DNA of 64,000 nt from Clytia hemisphaerica (Eukaryota > Cnidaria > Hydrozoa > Leptothecata > Clytiidae). Within the stretch, counting starts at the first letter, position 1; each line of letters begins with the position of its first letter. Below the pieces are notes generated by a model that was not told the DNA's origin, did no database searches, and worked only from the letters and a program-made list of their open reading frames with translations. The translations under genes and the position numbers were made by a program. The stretch lies in assembly GCA_902728285.1 (NCBI GenBank), contig CACVBU010000939.1, positions 2,634,443-2,698,442 on the forward strand, given 5' to 3'. Shown here one piece after another: positions 44,411 through 55,015 of this stretch.

Positions 44411-46423
44411 TACCCAGCCGGTACACAACGTTTTCAAAACGTTTTTTTTAGGTTTAAATTACGTTGTGAAGAAACGCGTTGCCACAAAACGTTTTAAAAA
44501 CGTTTTTTCAACGTTGTAGAGAAAACGCGTTATTTCATAACGTTTATAAAACGTTGTTGAAACGTTTTAATCCAAACGTTTTTCAAAGGTTTTGCTAACA
44601 ACGTTTAATAAGCGTTTTTTCTAAACTTGATTTAAACGTGATTTTGATCAACGTTTTTTAAACGTCTATAAAACGTTTTTTTGAGACGAAAGTGTAGTGC
44701 CCAAGATTTATATTTGAAATATATAAATATAACCTCATCGACTCTCAGCTTTTATCCCAAGAAAATTTCTGAGACTTTACCTACCTCTGCTCTGAGATAT
44801 AGGAGAGATATTCTATATATCTTTTTCTATTTTACTTTATTGACTTCTCTCTAAGTGTTAAATATATTTTAATAAAACGCCCACTCCCTGTTTGAATACC
44901 TCGTAAGATAGCCGACCCGTAGAATAGAAACTTGTGAAATTATCTCTGTCACGCCCTTTCCAAATTACAAACCACGCACCCGCTCCCCGGCCCACTCGCC
45001 GCCCCCATCGTCCGCCGAATTAACAATGGAATGGCTTCTTTTCTGGACAGCTTTCGAACGTTCGAACGTTCAAAGGTTCGAATTCGAAATCACTTGTAGT
45101 TCAAAATAAAAATCAAACAAAGTAAAGGTTCTGTAAAAGTTGGATGTTTCATGCACGAAGACTGGAAGAAGCTGGTTCTGTTACAAAAATCAACTAGATA
45201 ATGTAAGTAGTTTACATTAAACTGAAAATGCTTTTGATATTTAAGTTAATTCTTAGAGGCTTTATCGGTGTAGCTTATTTCAGGTTTCAATTTCTGATGA
45301 TATTTATTTTTGAGAGCAAACCCTGGAAAAATTACATAATCTTCAGTAAACTTTATGTTAAAACTTTTTATTTTAACTTCTTTTCCCTCAGATTCAAACT
45401 GGAGTTTATTATTGGTTTCCTTATTGCGACTATCCTCAGCTGACTTTGTGTGGTCGCCAGCAGAAAGTACCGAAAATATGCTAGTAAAGGTAGGTGAAAT
45501 GTAACAAAACTTTAATAATATCTTTCCAAAACTATGCTAATTTCTTGTTAATACCCCTGCATCACTGACTGAGCTTGGTACTTCAAACTACTGAAATTTG
45601 ACTTGGAAACACCCATGTCTCAACGACAATAATTTAGCAAAGTCCTTGGTAGAATACTTTTGTGAAACATGAAGTTTGGCCATGAAATTTAAGAAGTTTT
45701 TTCTTTATCCTTCTGGAGTATTCTTTTTTCCGTGGAATAAGAACGTAGTTTTCAACGTCTCAACCGCAGCTAAAAAATCTTTAAACATCAAATTTACTAT
45801 TAGTCTTTTATTTTTTCAGGATCGCAAATATGTGAAGGAGACCAAAGAAATCGCAATCAAGATATCGTTTTTTAACACTTCGAATAGCAATCATACTGGA
45901 AAAGTTTGGAATCATTATCACAAAGATGCCAGAAAGGAAGGACGGAAGAGAAAGAACATCAAATTTTTGATTTCATTGCGTTTAATTTATACTGATTGTA
46001 GATTTTCATACCCAGAAAATTATATAGAAAAGAGCATTCAAAGAAAATTCAAATGTGTGTACGGTCTTTCTCATAATAGTGCATTGAATAGGAATTATTT
46101 TGGCAAAGAACGTCTTAGAGACGTTAAAACTAATCTAAAATAACTTTTAAAGACGTTTTTAAGTCCTCTCAGAAACGTAAAACGTACCATACCAAAATTA
46201 ATAAAATTAAGACGTCTCGGAAACGTCCTAGAGACGTCCATAATTTGTTTCAAAAACACGTCTTTCAAGTGGCTAGAAGAAAACGTAGAAACAACGTTTT
46301 TTAAACGTCTTGCAAAAACGTAATCTATAAACGTTGTGAAAAAACGTTGTAAAGTGCGACAAATACAACCTGAAAAAAACGTTTTCCAAACGTCGTGAAA
46401 AACGTTTTTTTGCCGTCTGGGTA
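44411..46423. mobile_element. 2.0-kb TIR element with AACGTTTT subterminal repeats
   Basis: TACCCAGCCGG at the left and CCGTCTGGGTA at the right. From 44425 to 44690 and from 46140 to 46410 AACGTTTT/AAAACGT words recur dozens of times on both strands. The centre holds a spliced plus-strand ORF. The ends include TA, which could be a target duplication. Confidence 0.75.
45392..46143 (+). CDS. Spliced ORF inside the AACGTTTT element
   Basis: Exon 45392-45489 (CTCAG acceptor, AAG|GTAGGT donor) reads SNWSLLLVSLLRLSSADFVW, and exon 45820-46143 (TTTTTTCAG) reads DRKYVKETKEIAIKISFFN, then KNIKFLISLRLIYTDC to TAA. A first exon ending at 45202 (ATGCACGAAGACTGG start) matches in phase but has a TAA four bases before its donor. 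About 157 codons in all. I recognise no transposase signature; it may be an accessory protein or a captured host gene. Confidence 0.45.
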
Positions 46424-46429
46424 TGAGGG

Positions 46430-46800
46430 GTTATGTGTAAAACAAATGGCGCAAAAGAATGGAGGGCAAATTAAGCCCTTCAAAATTAGCTGAAGTAATT
46501 AAAACTGCTGGACTCTAAAAACAGGCAAAGGATTAACTTTTTAAGCGCAAAAACGAAATTCACGAGATTCGGGCTGAAAATCTTAAATCTGCAAGAGAGG
46601 AAAATGCACGAAAGGAACAAAAGCTTATTGCTGACAAAGAGCAGCTCACTATTTCAATCTAGCAGTAGGGTAGATTCTGAACAGCTGAAGTCTGCTTTAG
46701 AAAAACTGAGTACTTCTAAAAAGGAGGCTTTGAAATGTCAATTACAATTTAAGAAAAAGGTAACAAATAGTAACACTGAAAAATACTTTTTTACAAGACT
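46430..46800 (+). pseudogene. Coiled-coil protein fragment, frameshifted
   Basis: Frames joined by indels read NEIHEIRAENLKSAREE then ARKEQKLIADKEQL, and RVDSEQLKSALEKLSTSKKE...KCQLQFKKK ending at a GTAACA donor near 46760. Long charged helices of this kind occur in the linker of multicopy transposon-type proteins in cnidarians. No catalytic motif. Confidence 0.35.
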
Positions 46801-47139
46801 GATGATTCTAAAAATAAACCAATAGTTGAAGTCCAAGAAAATTTAATCAAAGTAATAAAATGGAAGGTTTCAGAGCCTGTCCCTTTCAGTACTCTTGTCA
46901 TCCTAAGTGATGATTTGGTGCAGCAAGAGATAAAGTGAAGTTGTATGCACTGAAGAAAATACAAACTATCGATTAATGATGACAATCTGTAACAAAAAGA
47001 AGGAAAAAACCAAAAGGAATGCACAAGACACAAAAGGAAGTGATAAGCTGAAGACCGAAGTCTGAGATCAGATGTGGTACCTTGAGTTAGCATCCCCTGC
47101 CACTCTAGAGTCACCTCTAGAGTCAGTGGTATCCCAAAG

Positions 47140-47547
47140 ATGAAAAATGAAAATACGGATAAGATAGTGATCGATGTGGCAAAATTAATGAACATTGAAC
47201 TGACCCTCAATGATATTGAGATTAGTCACAGAACAAACCAAGAACCTAATGCTCCCATAATTGTGAAATTCCTGTCAAGAAGAACACGTAACCAATTTTT
47301 TTCAAATAGAAATAAATTGAAGGGTAAAACTGTAAAGGACATTAATTTCAAAGGTTGCGACAACAAAATCTACGTAAATGAAAGTCTAACAAGACAAAAT
47401 GGCTATGTATTCAAGGCTGCGCGAAACCAACTCCGGCCTAAAGGTTTTAAATACATTTGGACAGTAAATGGTGTAACCTTGGCGAGAAAAAATGAACAGT
47501 CTGAAATAATATCTATCAAGTCAATCACAGATCTTAACAATCTATAA
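47140..47547 (+). CDS. LINE ORF1 protein, C-terminal part
   Basis: Reads NTDKIVIDVAKLMNIELTL, IEISHRTNQEPNAPIIVKF and VNESLTRQNGYVFKAARNQL, the RRM-like and C-terminal part of LINE ORF1 proteins that bind the element RNA. The frame is open only from about 47101, so the coiled-coil N-terminus present in copy 2 is missing. Its stop TAA is followed by just two bases and then the ORF2 ATG, which would suit termination-reinitiation. Confidence 0.65.
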   Translation: MKNENTDKIVIDVAKLMNIELTLNDIEISHRTNQEPNAPIIVKFLSRRTRNQFFSNRNKLKGKTVKDINFKGCDNKIYVNESLTRQNGYVFKAARNQLRPKGFKYIWTVNGVTLARKNEQSEIISIKSITDLNNL

Positions 47548-47549
47548 CT

Positions 47550-50500
47550 ATGAACATCCCTACCATTGAATCAGTTATCTGCCATAAGTGCAGAAAACTC
47601 TGTCTTGATGACTGTATACTGTGCGAACTCTGTAATACCTGGGTTCACGCCAAATGTTTTAAAATCACAAAACGTCAACTATCTCAACTATCTAACAATA
47701 ATCATCCCTACTTTTGCCCTGTTTGCACCTCTGACTTGATCCCCTTTAGCCACGTTACTAATGCACATATCGATCAATTCAACTCATCACTCAATCTAAA
47801 CACCCTAATCTATAATTGTAGTTGTTGTAATAAAGCCATTACACACAATGATAAAATTGAGTGTAAAATGGGTAAACACTTTCTGCATAAAAAATGTATT
47901 AAATCTACCCCTTTAAATGACATTAACCGTTCCATCTGGTCATGTAACGACTGCTTAAGATTTCCATTCAACTGTGTAAATGATAACCATCTCTTACCAG
48001 AAATTCTAAGCAATGAAACTGAACTTAACCTTAAACGTATAGATAAAATAAAACTTAATAAAAAGATCTCTGAACTAAAAATGTCCTTACCTAAAATCAC
48101 TGTGTCTGATCCCTCAAGTCATGAGAATGAAATTGAAATTAACTTTAACTACTATGAAATTAATCAATTCATTAAAATGTCTTCATTGCTAAATCCAAAT
48201 GATAACTTATCTTTTTTCCACACCAACATCCGTTCCTATAACAAAAATTTTGATGAGCTTAACACACTCCTATCTAAAATTCCTCACAAGTTTGATTTCA
48301 TAGGTCTGACTGAAACCTGGGATTCACCTACAAGTCCTGTCAATGCACAAGACTTGCCTGGCTACCATCCAATTGAAGTAACTGTAGGTTCATCACAAAA
48401 CGGAGGAGTCATTGCATACATCAAAGATGACATCACCTTCCACAGAAGAAAAGACCTTGAAAAAGAGCTTAAATCAGGTGAGAATTTTGAATGTGAATCA
48501 ATCTTTATTGAAATAAGAACTGAGTCAACGCTGAACAACTATGTTATTGGGGTCATTTACAGACACCCATGTAATAAAATCAAATTTTTCAATGAAAGAA
48601 TGGAAAATCTTCTCAAAAAACTTAACAAAGAAAATAAACAGATGATTTTAATGGGTGACTTTAACATTGATCTGCTCAAAACAAACAAACACAGGGAAAC
48701 TAGCAACTTTGTCGATCTCATGTTTCAAAATTATTTGTTTCCTTACATCACCCATCCAACAAGATTCAACAAAGAACTTAATTCCTCTCTTATTGATAAC
48801 ATATACCACAATAATGTATCAGGTGAATTTGTTAGTGGTAATCTCATCTCTCATGTTTCTGACCATTTACCAAATTTTCTTATACTACCTTCGGTAAAAT
48901 CAAAACCAAAAATCAAAAAAATATTCAAACGAAACTTTGACAACTTTAACATTGCTGAATTTCGTCAAGATCTCATTGGAACCAACATTGAAAATAAACT
49001 TAAAAAGATGAATAATCCATCCAAAATGTACGATCTCTTCCACAACACCCTATCGATTCTTTTTGACATGCATTGCCCAGTCAAACCTCTGTCACAAAAG
49101 CAAAAAAAACGCTTAAACAAACCATGGATGACAGATTCTATCCTCAAAAAAAGCTCCAAAAAAGAAGAACTTTATGGCATATACTTGCAGACTGGAGACC
49201 GTGAAATCTTTAAAGATTACCAATTAATCAGAAACACTATCAATAAAGAAATCCGGAGGAGTAAATTTCACTATCAAAAACAAAGATTCGAAAAATTCAA
49301 AAACAATACCAAAAAAATATGGAAAGAGGTCAATCATCTCCTCTCAAGAAACACTTCTAGTCCTATCCCACAATTTATGACTCGTGGTAAAAAACACATT
49401 TCATCAGAGCATGAAATAGCACAAAATTTCAATCAGCATTTTTCACAAGTAGCACCAAATCTTCTCAAAAAAATGCTACCTGGTGACGACCCTTTAACAG
49501 CTCTAAAAAATCAAAATCAAAGCATGTTCTTTCAACCAGTTAAAACATACGAAATCAGTGAACACATTAACGATTTAGATTTAAAAAAAGCCATAGATCT
49601 CTATAAGTTTCCAATCTATGTAATCAAAAATATTGGTGATCTCATTTGTTCACCTCTCACAATCATTATCAATAAATCTATATCACAGGGCATCTTTCCT
49701 GAAAAACTCAAAATTGCTAGGGTAACCCCTGTTTTTAAAAATAACGGAGACAAGCATGACATCATCAACTACAGACCCATCTCTGTATTACCCATTTTTG
49801 ACAAAATATTTGAAAAAACCGTAAATCACAGACTCAAAAACTACCTGATTGATAAAAAAATATTATCTGAGAACCAATTTGGTTTCCAGATAGGTAAATC
49901 TACTTCAGATGCTGTTCTGAAGTTGACAGACGAAATTCATTCAGAACTTAAGAAAAATAAAACATGCTGTACAATATTATTAGACCTAGCTAAAGCATTT
50001 GACACTGTCGACCACAAGATCCTGGTAAGAAAACTCAATGCAATTGGAATTAGAGGGCCATTAAACAAATGGTTTGAAAGCTATCTCACAAACAGAAGGC
50101 AGGTTGTTAGTATTGGTAATGAAGCTTCTGATGAATTAGAAATGAAATTCGGGGGGTACCCCCAGGGATCAGTGCTTGGACCCACCCTTTTCCTAATTTA
50201 CATTAACGATTTACCACTATCCTCTTCAAAATTTTCCTTTACACTTTTTGCAGACGACACCTCCCTTCTTCTTAGCCACGAAGACCCTGTTATCCTTGAG
50301 CAACTAGTAAACCAAGAGTTAAAGCTTGTTCAAACCTGGCTGACCAACAACAAGCTATCCCTAAATATTAAAAAATCTTGTTTTATTATTTTTTCAGGTA
50401 AAAAACAGGTTGGAAAATTCACTATTACAATATCAAACAATCAGGTAATGAGAACTAGCTTTGCAAAGTATTTAGGTGTATTTATCGATGAAAAATTGGA

Positions 50501-51047
50501 CTGGAAAGCTCACATCGATCATGTCAAAACTAAGATCAAACAAGGCTCAGGCCTCATACGTAAGTTGAGTCATTTAGTTTCACCGTCTTATATAACTTCA
50601 TTATATTATTCATTTATTAATCCACATTTACAATATTGCATAACCTCCTGGGGCTCACCGAGCACCAAGGGAATAGGTAAGTTAAATTGTGAAATAAGTA
50701 ATATAACAAATAAAATCAATAAAATTTTCAATAAATCAAATCTTGGGACATTCAATACATTAAATGTTAACTCCCTATACAAATTAGAGTGTGGTAAGCT
50801 CATATTTAAACATATAAACAAATTATCAGCTGACTATTTAAACACAATTTTTAGTAAGCCATCTCATGGATTTGGTACCCGTCAGCCTACTAATGACTCT
50901 TTAACAACTTTGGTATTTGGTGACTCGCCATCTCCCATACGATTTTACGGTCCACATCTCTGGAATCAACAATGTCTTAATCTCAAATCCACCAGCTTTT
51001 CTGTGTTTGCTCGAAAACTCAAATCAAAATTACTCAATGATAACTAA
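47550..51047 (+). CDS. LINE ORF2: PHD, endonuclease, reverse transcriptase (1165 aa)
   Basis: Uninterrupted. A PHD-type finger lies at about residues 10-60 (CHKCRKLC, CELCNTWVHAKCF, YFCPVC) with a second Cys/His cluster at about 90-140. The endonuclease has LSFFHTNIRSYNKN, LTETWD, MGDFNIDLL (about 368) and SDHLPNF. The reverse transcriptase has NYRPISVLPIFDKIFEK (about 741), LDLAKAFDTVDH, YPQGSVLGPTLF (about 870) and FADD (about 900). The C-terminal end has SPSPIRFYGPHLWN. All catalytic blocks are present and no stop interrupts it. It nicks target DNA and copies the element RNA into it. A CR1-like clade fits the EN-RT order; the double finger N-terminus is the unusual part. Confidence 0.85.
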   Translation: MNIPTIESVICHKCRKLCLDDCILCELCNTWVHAKCFKITKRQLSQLSNNNHPYFCPVCTSDLIPFSHVTNAHIDQFNSSLNLNTLIYNCSCCNKAITHNDKIECKMGKHFLHKKCIKSTPLNDINRSIWSCNDCLRFPFNCVNDNHLLPEILSNETELNLKRIDKIKLNKKISELKMSLPKITVSDPSSHENEIEINFNYYEINQFIKMSSLLNPNDNLSFFHTNIRSYNKNFDELNTLLSKIPHKFDFIGLTETWDSPTSPVNAQDLPGYHPIEVTVGSSQNGGVIAYIKDDITFHRRKDLEKELKSGENFECESIFIEIRTESTLNNYVIGVIYRHPCNKIKFFNERMENLLKKLNKENKQMILMGDFNIDLLKTNKHRETSNFVDLMFQNYLFPYITHPTRFNKELNSSLIDNIYHNNVSGEFVSGNLISHVSDHLPNFLILPSVKSKPKIKKIFKRNFDNFNIAEFRQDLIGTNIENKLKKMNNPSKMYDLFHNTLSILFDMHCPVKPLSQKQKKRLNKPWMTDSILKKSSKKEELYGIYLQTGDREIFKDYQLIRNTINKEIRRSKFHYQKQRFEKFKNNTKKIWKEVNHLLSRNTSSPIPQFMTRGKKHISSEHEIAQNFNQHFSQVAPNLLKKMLPGDDPLTALKNQNQSMFFQPVKTYEISEHINDLDLKKAIDLYKFPIYVIKNIGDLICSPLTIIINKSISQGIFPEKLKIARVTPVFKNNGDKHDIINYRPISVLPIFDKIFEKTVNHRLKNYLIDKKILSENQFGFQIGKSTSDAVLKLTDEIHSELKKNKTCCTILLDLAKAFDTVDHKILVRKLNAIGIRGPLNKWFESYLTNRRQVVSIGNEASDELEMKFGGYPQGSVLGPTLFLIYINDLPLSSSKFSFTLFADDTSLLLSHEDPVILEQLVNQELKLVQTWLTNNKLSLNIKKSCFIIFSGKKQVGKFTITISNNQVMRTSFAKYLGVFIDEKLDWKAHIDHVKTKIKQGSGLIRKLSHLVSPSYITSLYYSFINPHLQYCITSWGSPSTKGIGKLNCEISNITNKINKIFNKSNLGTFNTLNVNSLYKLECGKLIFKHINKLSADYLNTIFSKPSHGFGTRQPTNDSLTTLVFGDSPSPIRFYGPHLWNQQCLNLKSTSFSVFARKLKSKLLNDN

Positions 51048-51892
51048 TTTCCCATCTAGTGTCTTATTCAACCACATTTATTATCATCCACAAACCAAGT
51101 GTAAATATTTTCGTATTGTATCTCCTGTTGTTGTTTATCTTTTGTTGTTTTTTTCTTTTCTCTAGTTAGTATCTCTTGTACATTATCACTCCATATATCC
51201 TTTCGAACTCGAAAGCCTCTTAGGGTTGTTTTTCGCTTAGGATTTTTTAAATGTAAATAGATCTGAAAAAAGAAATATATCATATCATACCCGTCAGCTT
51301 AACAAGAAGAAAGAAACTAAAACATGGGCACAAAGTCAGAACAGTACAGCAGAAGAAGAAAGGTTGAAAAGTCGGCCTAGAACCCGGTTTGGCGTTCCGT
51401 GTGACCGAACGGCCGCCTCAAAGAGAAGAGGGTAAAGAAATGACTTATCTGGTACTCGATGTAGAAATTTTCTTCCGACACGCCAAAGCACTGAAGGTCG
51501 GGAAAATTTTAACATCTGGAATCTTTGGGTTACCATTTTTCTTTTTTTCTGTAAGGTTTCTCAGGCAGCAGAGATTTTCATGCTAAATTCAGTCGGGTGC
51601 AACCGATAGTCAAGCAAAAAGTGTAAGGACAGCTAGACACGACTGTGATGCGGTACATCACACGATGACTACTATAGGTCTCCGATGGTATATTGGCCCG
51701 CTCCTTCAGAGCTTAAGCGTGGGCGGCCGCCAATACGCCATCAGAATATCAGATAAAGAAATGACAAAAAAATCAAGCAAAGCATTCATTCTCACTGTAG
51801 AAAAGGCAAAGCTATCACAGAGAGGGAGAAAGGTCCTATTCCGAAGAGTATACAACTTCCCCCAGAAAGCCTCTTCTACACTGACGGCAAAG

Positions 51893-52360
51893 ATGGCCGA
51901 GCAAAGTCAACAAAGCCAAATAAATCGTCAAAAATCAACGCCATCACCAAATAAAGATAAAAAATCAACTGAACAACAAGACAACAAAACAACAACAGTC
52001 AACAGAGCAACATAACAATAACAGCTTACTACAACAAATACACCAACAAAACAAAGACATTCTAGAAAAAAACAACGATATCCTTCAAAGGCTAGCAAAC
52101 CTTGAATCGATCTCCAAAAAAAATGACAGACGAATTGATGAACTTTATTCTTGTTTCACCACAATGAAGGGAAAGGTCAAGAGGGTTGTTGATTCCCAGG
52201 ACTTCATCAATGAAGAGTATGAGAAACAGAAGAAAACCATCACAAAAATGGAAGATAAGATTAAATCACTGTCAACAAACCTATCTCAAAGTGAAGATAC
52301 TATCAACAGAATGAAGCAACATATACTGAGGACTGAGGATACGATTAACACCACAAGCTC
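51893..52360 (+). pseudogene. LINE ORF1 N-terminal part (copy 2)
   Basis: ATG at 51893 opens MAEQSQQSQINRQKS, a Gln/Lys-rich start. Near 52010 the frame shifts and continues as NKDILEKNNDILQRLANLE, KRVVDSQDFINEEYEK and ITKMEDKIKSLSTNL, a coiled coil of about 110 residues. It is cut at about 52360 by the inserted element. This is the trimerising half of ORF1. Confidence 0.55.
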
Positions 52361-53374
52361 TCGGTGTATTTAAGGGCAAACACACATGTTTGAAAAATAC
52401 TTTTTATATAGATTTTTAAATCGTAAATAAAATTATTCTAATATTCGATCTTGGCAAAACAAAGTACATATTTGAAGTCTCCATTAAATTTCGCGTTTTT
52501 TGATGTATATATGATCAAGGTAATTATTAAAACATAATTACTAATTTGTGGAAAAATGCAAGAATTCTCCAATTTTTAAGTGAATTCTTGAATTGCATGA
52601 GTAATTTTTCTAATTGGGCATTGAAAATTTGACATTATCTTAAACCCATGTTTTGTAATGTGTTTTCAATGATTCGCATAGAAAAGTCTTAATAGATGAG
52701 AGGTTTTGGCGCTCAAAGTTCACTAAATCGGACTAAAATTCTATTTTTCTACTGACGTAAGCCTTTATAGGATAACAATTCCATTGTTTGGAGCCGATAA
52801 AACCTTTGCGAATTGTTAAAATTCTTATTATACTATAAACTACTTTTTGTTGAAAGCGAAATTTTTCGAGAGACTTTGATATTATCCATGCAATAACGAT
52901 TTAAAGGTAATTTGGTAGCATTTCGTTGCTGATAAGATTTTACAGACCAACTTTCCAGATCTCTTTTTGACGTAACGAGCAAACAATGTTTTCAATAGAT
53001 AATAGAACTATAGAGTTAAATGGAACCTATAGGATAAAAAAGACCTATTTAATTAAATTAAAAGAGTAGCAAATGTTCAATAGATATAATGAACCTTTAG
53101 TAGATAGATAATAAACTTCCTTTGATAAATGGCTTTTAAAAACAGTATTGTTCAAGGGGTGTTCAAGATTAAAGTGCGCCCAAAACTGTTAATAAATGAA
53201 AACTCTTATTTATGTCTTATTGATTTATATTGTATAATAACCTCTTTATTTCGAAAACCTATACGAAAAAGCCAAGACCCATTGATTTGGTTCTCGTTGT
53301 CATAGATACACCCGAATCAAAATTTTAGCCAGAAAGAGAGAAAAACTCAAAGAATCAGCCCTTAGATACACCGA
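52361..53374. mobile_element. 1.0-kb TIR element inside LINE ORF1
   Basis: TCGGTGTATTTAAGGGC at 52361-52377 is inverted at 53358-53374 as GCCCTTAGATACACCGA (one mismatch in 17). The interior is AT-rich with no ORF. No clear target duplication, and about 300 bp between 53375 and the resumption of ORF1 remain unexplained, so a second insertion or rearrangement is likely. Confidence 0.65.
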
Positions 53375-53674
53375 AATATAGCATCAACGACCTTGAACTA
53401 ACCTGATAACAGATGTTCATAATTTTCTTACGCACACGGTAAACCTCTAAAGGCACTTGAAAATTATACATCTGAGGAAAATAGTCCTCCCGCGGAAAAT
53501 TCTACAACAAGAATCTTGTTGTGCGCCGGAAAAATAAAAACTAATACGGCGCCCTATTCATAAACACAATCGCGGAACTTTGTTGTCATTCCCAGTCCTT
53601 ATAGACGAACGCGGTCCTTACGATTTCGAGATTGCATATTCGTCAGATTGTTTGTTTTCACACATCCCTTTAGA

Positions 53675-54214
53675 GCTTCAGCGTGGTGTGCAGAAAACAT
53701 TCACAATCTGATCTCAGGTTACCTTGAACAGTATGGTCGCAGAGAAATTTTAAACATATCCGGAGTCCCTAGACTTCAATACGAAAACACTGATAACATT
53801 GTTATTGAAATTGCAAAGAAACTCAACGTAAATCTTGAACTTAATGATATTGAAATTAGCCACAGAACCTCCTCAAGAAATACAGCACCTATCAATGTAG
53901 AATTCAACTCTAGAAGAAAACGAAATGAAGCAAGATGGGGACTTAAGAATGTCAACACGACTCACATCGGATTCAATACAAACAGTTCAATATATTTTAA
54001 TGAAAGTTTAACTGAACGCAATAGAGCAATCTTTAAATTTGCATGGGACAATCTGCGCGGAACAAAACTCTATGCCAAGGTTACCACTGAGAACGGTATA
54101 ACATATGCCTGGAAAACGCACACAAAGGAGAATAAGAGCGAAAAACTAATGTTGAGAACAAAGGACGATATCAGGAAACTTATAACACCTGGACAACAAC
54201 AACCTAGATTTTAG
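53675..54214 (+). pseudogene. LINE ORF1 RRM-like and C-terminal part (copy 2)
   Basis: Reads AWCAENIHNLISGYLEQYG, REILNISGVPRLQY, then IEISHRTSSRNTAPINVEF and YFNESLTERNRAIFKFA. Open to TAG at 54212-54214. It aligns with ORF1 of copy 1, including the IEISHRT block. Cut off from its coiled-coil half by the element at 52361 and the extra 300 bp. Confidence 0.6.
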
Positions 54215-54263
54215 ATTATATGCTCGTTAATATTATTAGGAAATTATCTTTTTCTCTGTCATC

Positions 54264-55015
54264 ATGACTAATGCCCTCGATGAAAGCTCTCTTTTGAAAG
54301 AATCAGCAATCTGTCATGTGTGTGACAAACTCTTTAACAGTGGTGTTTTTTGCGAACTTTGTCATACCTGGCTTCACATCAAGTGCATAAAAATTAACCA
54401 AAAGCACTATAATCAACTTTCAAATTCTCCACTTCCATATTTTTGTCAGAAGTGTGTATCAAGTGTGCTTCCTTTTCTAAATATTACACTTAACAGCTTA
54501 AAAAATGAAAACTTTAACTCAAATCATAAAGAACCTTTAATCCAACCGTGTAATGAGTGTAACGAACCAATAACCACAAACCAATTCATTCACTGTCATC
54601 TAGGAAATCACTAGCATCCATTCCATCTAACATGCACTGGTGTCTCCGATAACGCGGAACTAAATTATAAACTTTGGTCATGTGATAAATGGCTAAACTT
54701 TCCATTTCAGTGCCTTGACAATATTCTGCTAAATGACCTTTTAACCAATAAACATACTTCTCTTTCTAGCAAGAAAAAGAAAAAGATAAACATTGACCAA
54801 TTTAAACACATTGAGAAACTAAATATTAACTTCCAAGGAGGGGATTCCGATGAGGAACTCTTAAACTTTGAATATTATCAAGTTGACAACTTTATTAAGA
54901 TGAAGCAAGATTTAGACCCAAACTTCCTTTCCTTCTTCCATACTAACGTTCGCTCTTTTAATAAAAATATTGAATCTGTAGATGATTTACTCTTTATTTT
55001 GAATCAAGTCTTTTT
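54264..55015 (+). pseudogene. LINE ORF2 N-terminal part (copy 2)
   Basis: ATG at 54264, then the PHD finger CHVCDKLF, CELCHTWLHIKCI, YFCQKC and the second cluster CNECNEPI. TAG at 54612-54614 stands inside the second cluster. In the same frame the reading continues through FLSFFHTNVRSFNKN and is lost at about 55015. The gap between ORF1 and ORF2 is 49 bases against two in copy 1. Confidence 0.6.

Larger units (their letters stand above)
47120..51288 (+). mobile_element. PHD-containing LINE, copy 1 (intact ORF2)
   Basis: Similarity with the second copy begins at about 47123 (SGIPK/SGVPR), so the element is truncated within ORF1. ORF1 end, ORF2 and a 3' untranslated region follow, ending in an ATATCATATCAT tail at 51288. 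No clear target duplication. The next copy begins immediately downstream. Confidence 0.75.
51289..55015 (+). mobile_element. PHD-containing LINE, copy 2, with inserted DNA element
   Basis: Follows copy 1 head-to-tail. A GC-richer 5' leader (51300-51890), an ORF1 start, a DNA-type insertion at 52361-53374, the rest of ORF1 (to 54214) and the N-terminal part of ORF2, which ends abruptly at about 55015 before the endonuclease catalytic core. Loss of the 3' end is not what target-primed reverse transcription normally produces, so a later deletion or recombination is implied. Confidence 0.65.
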
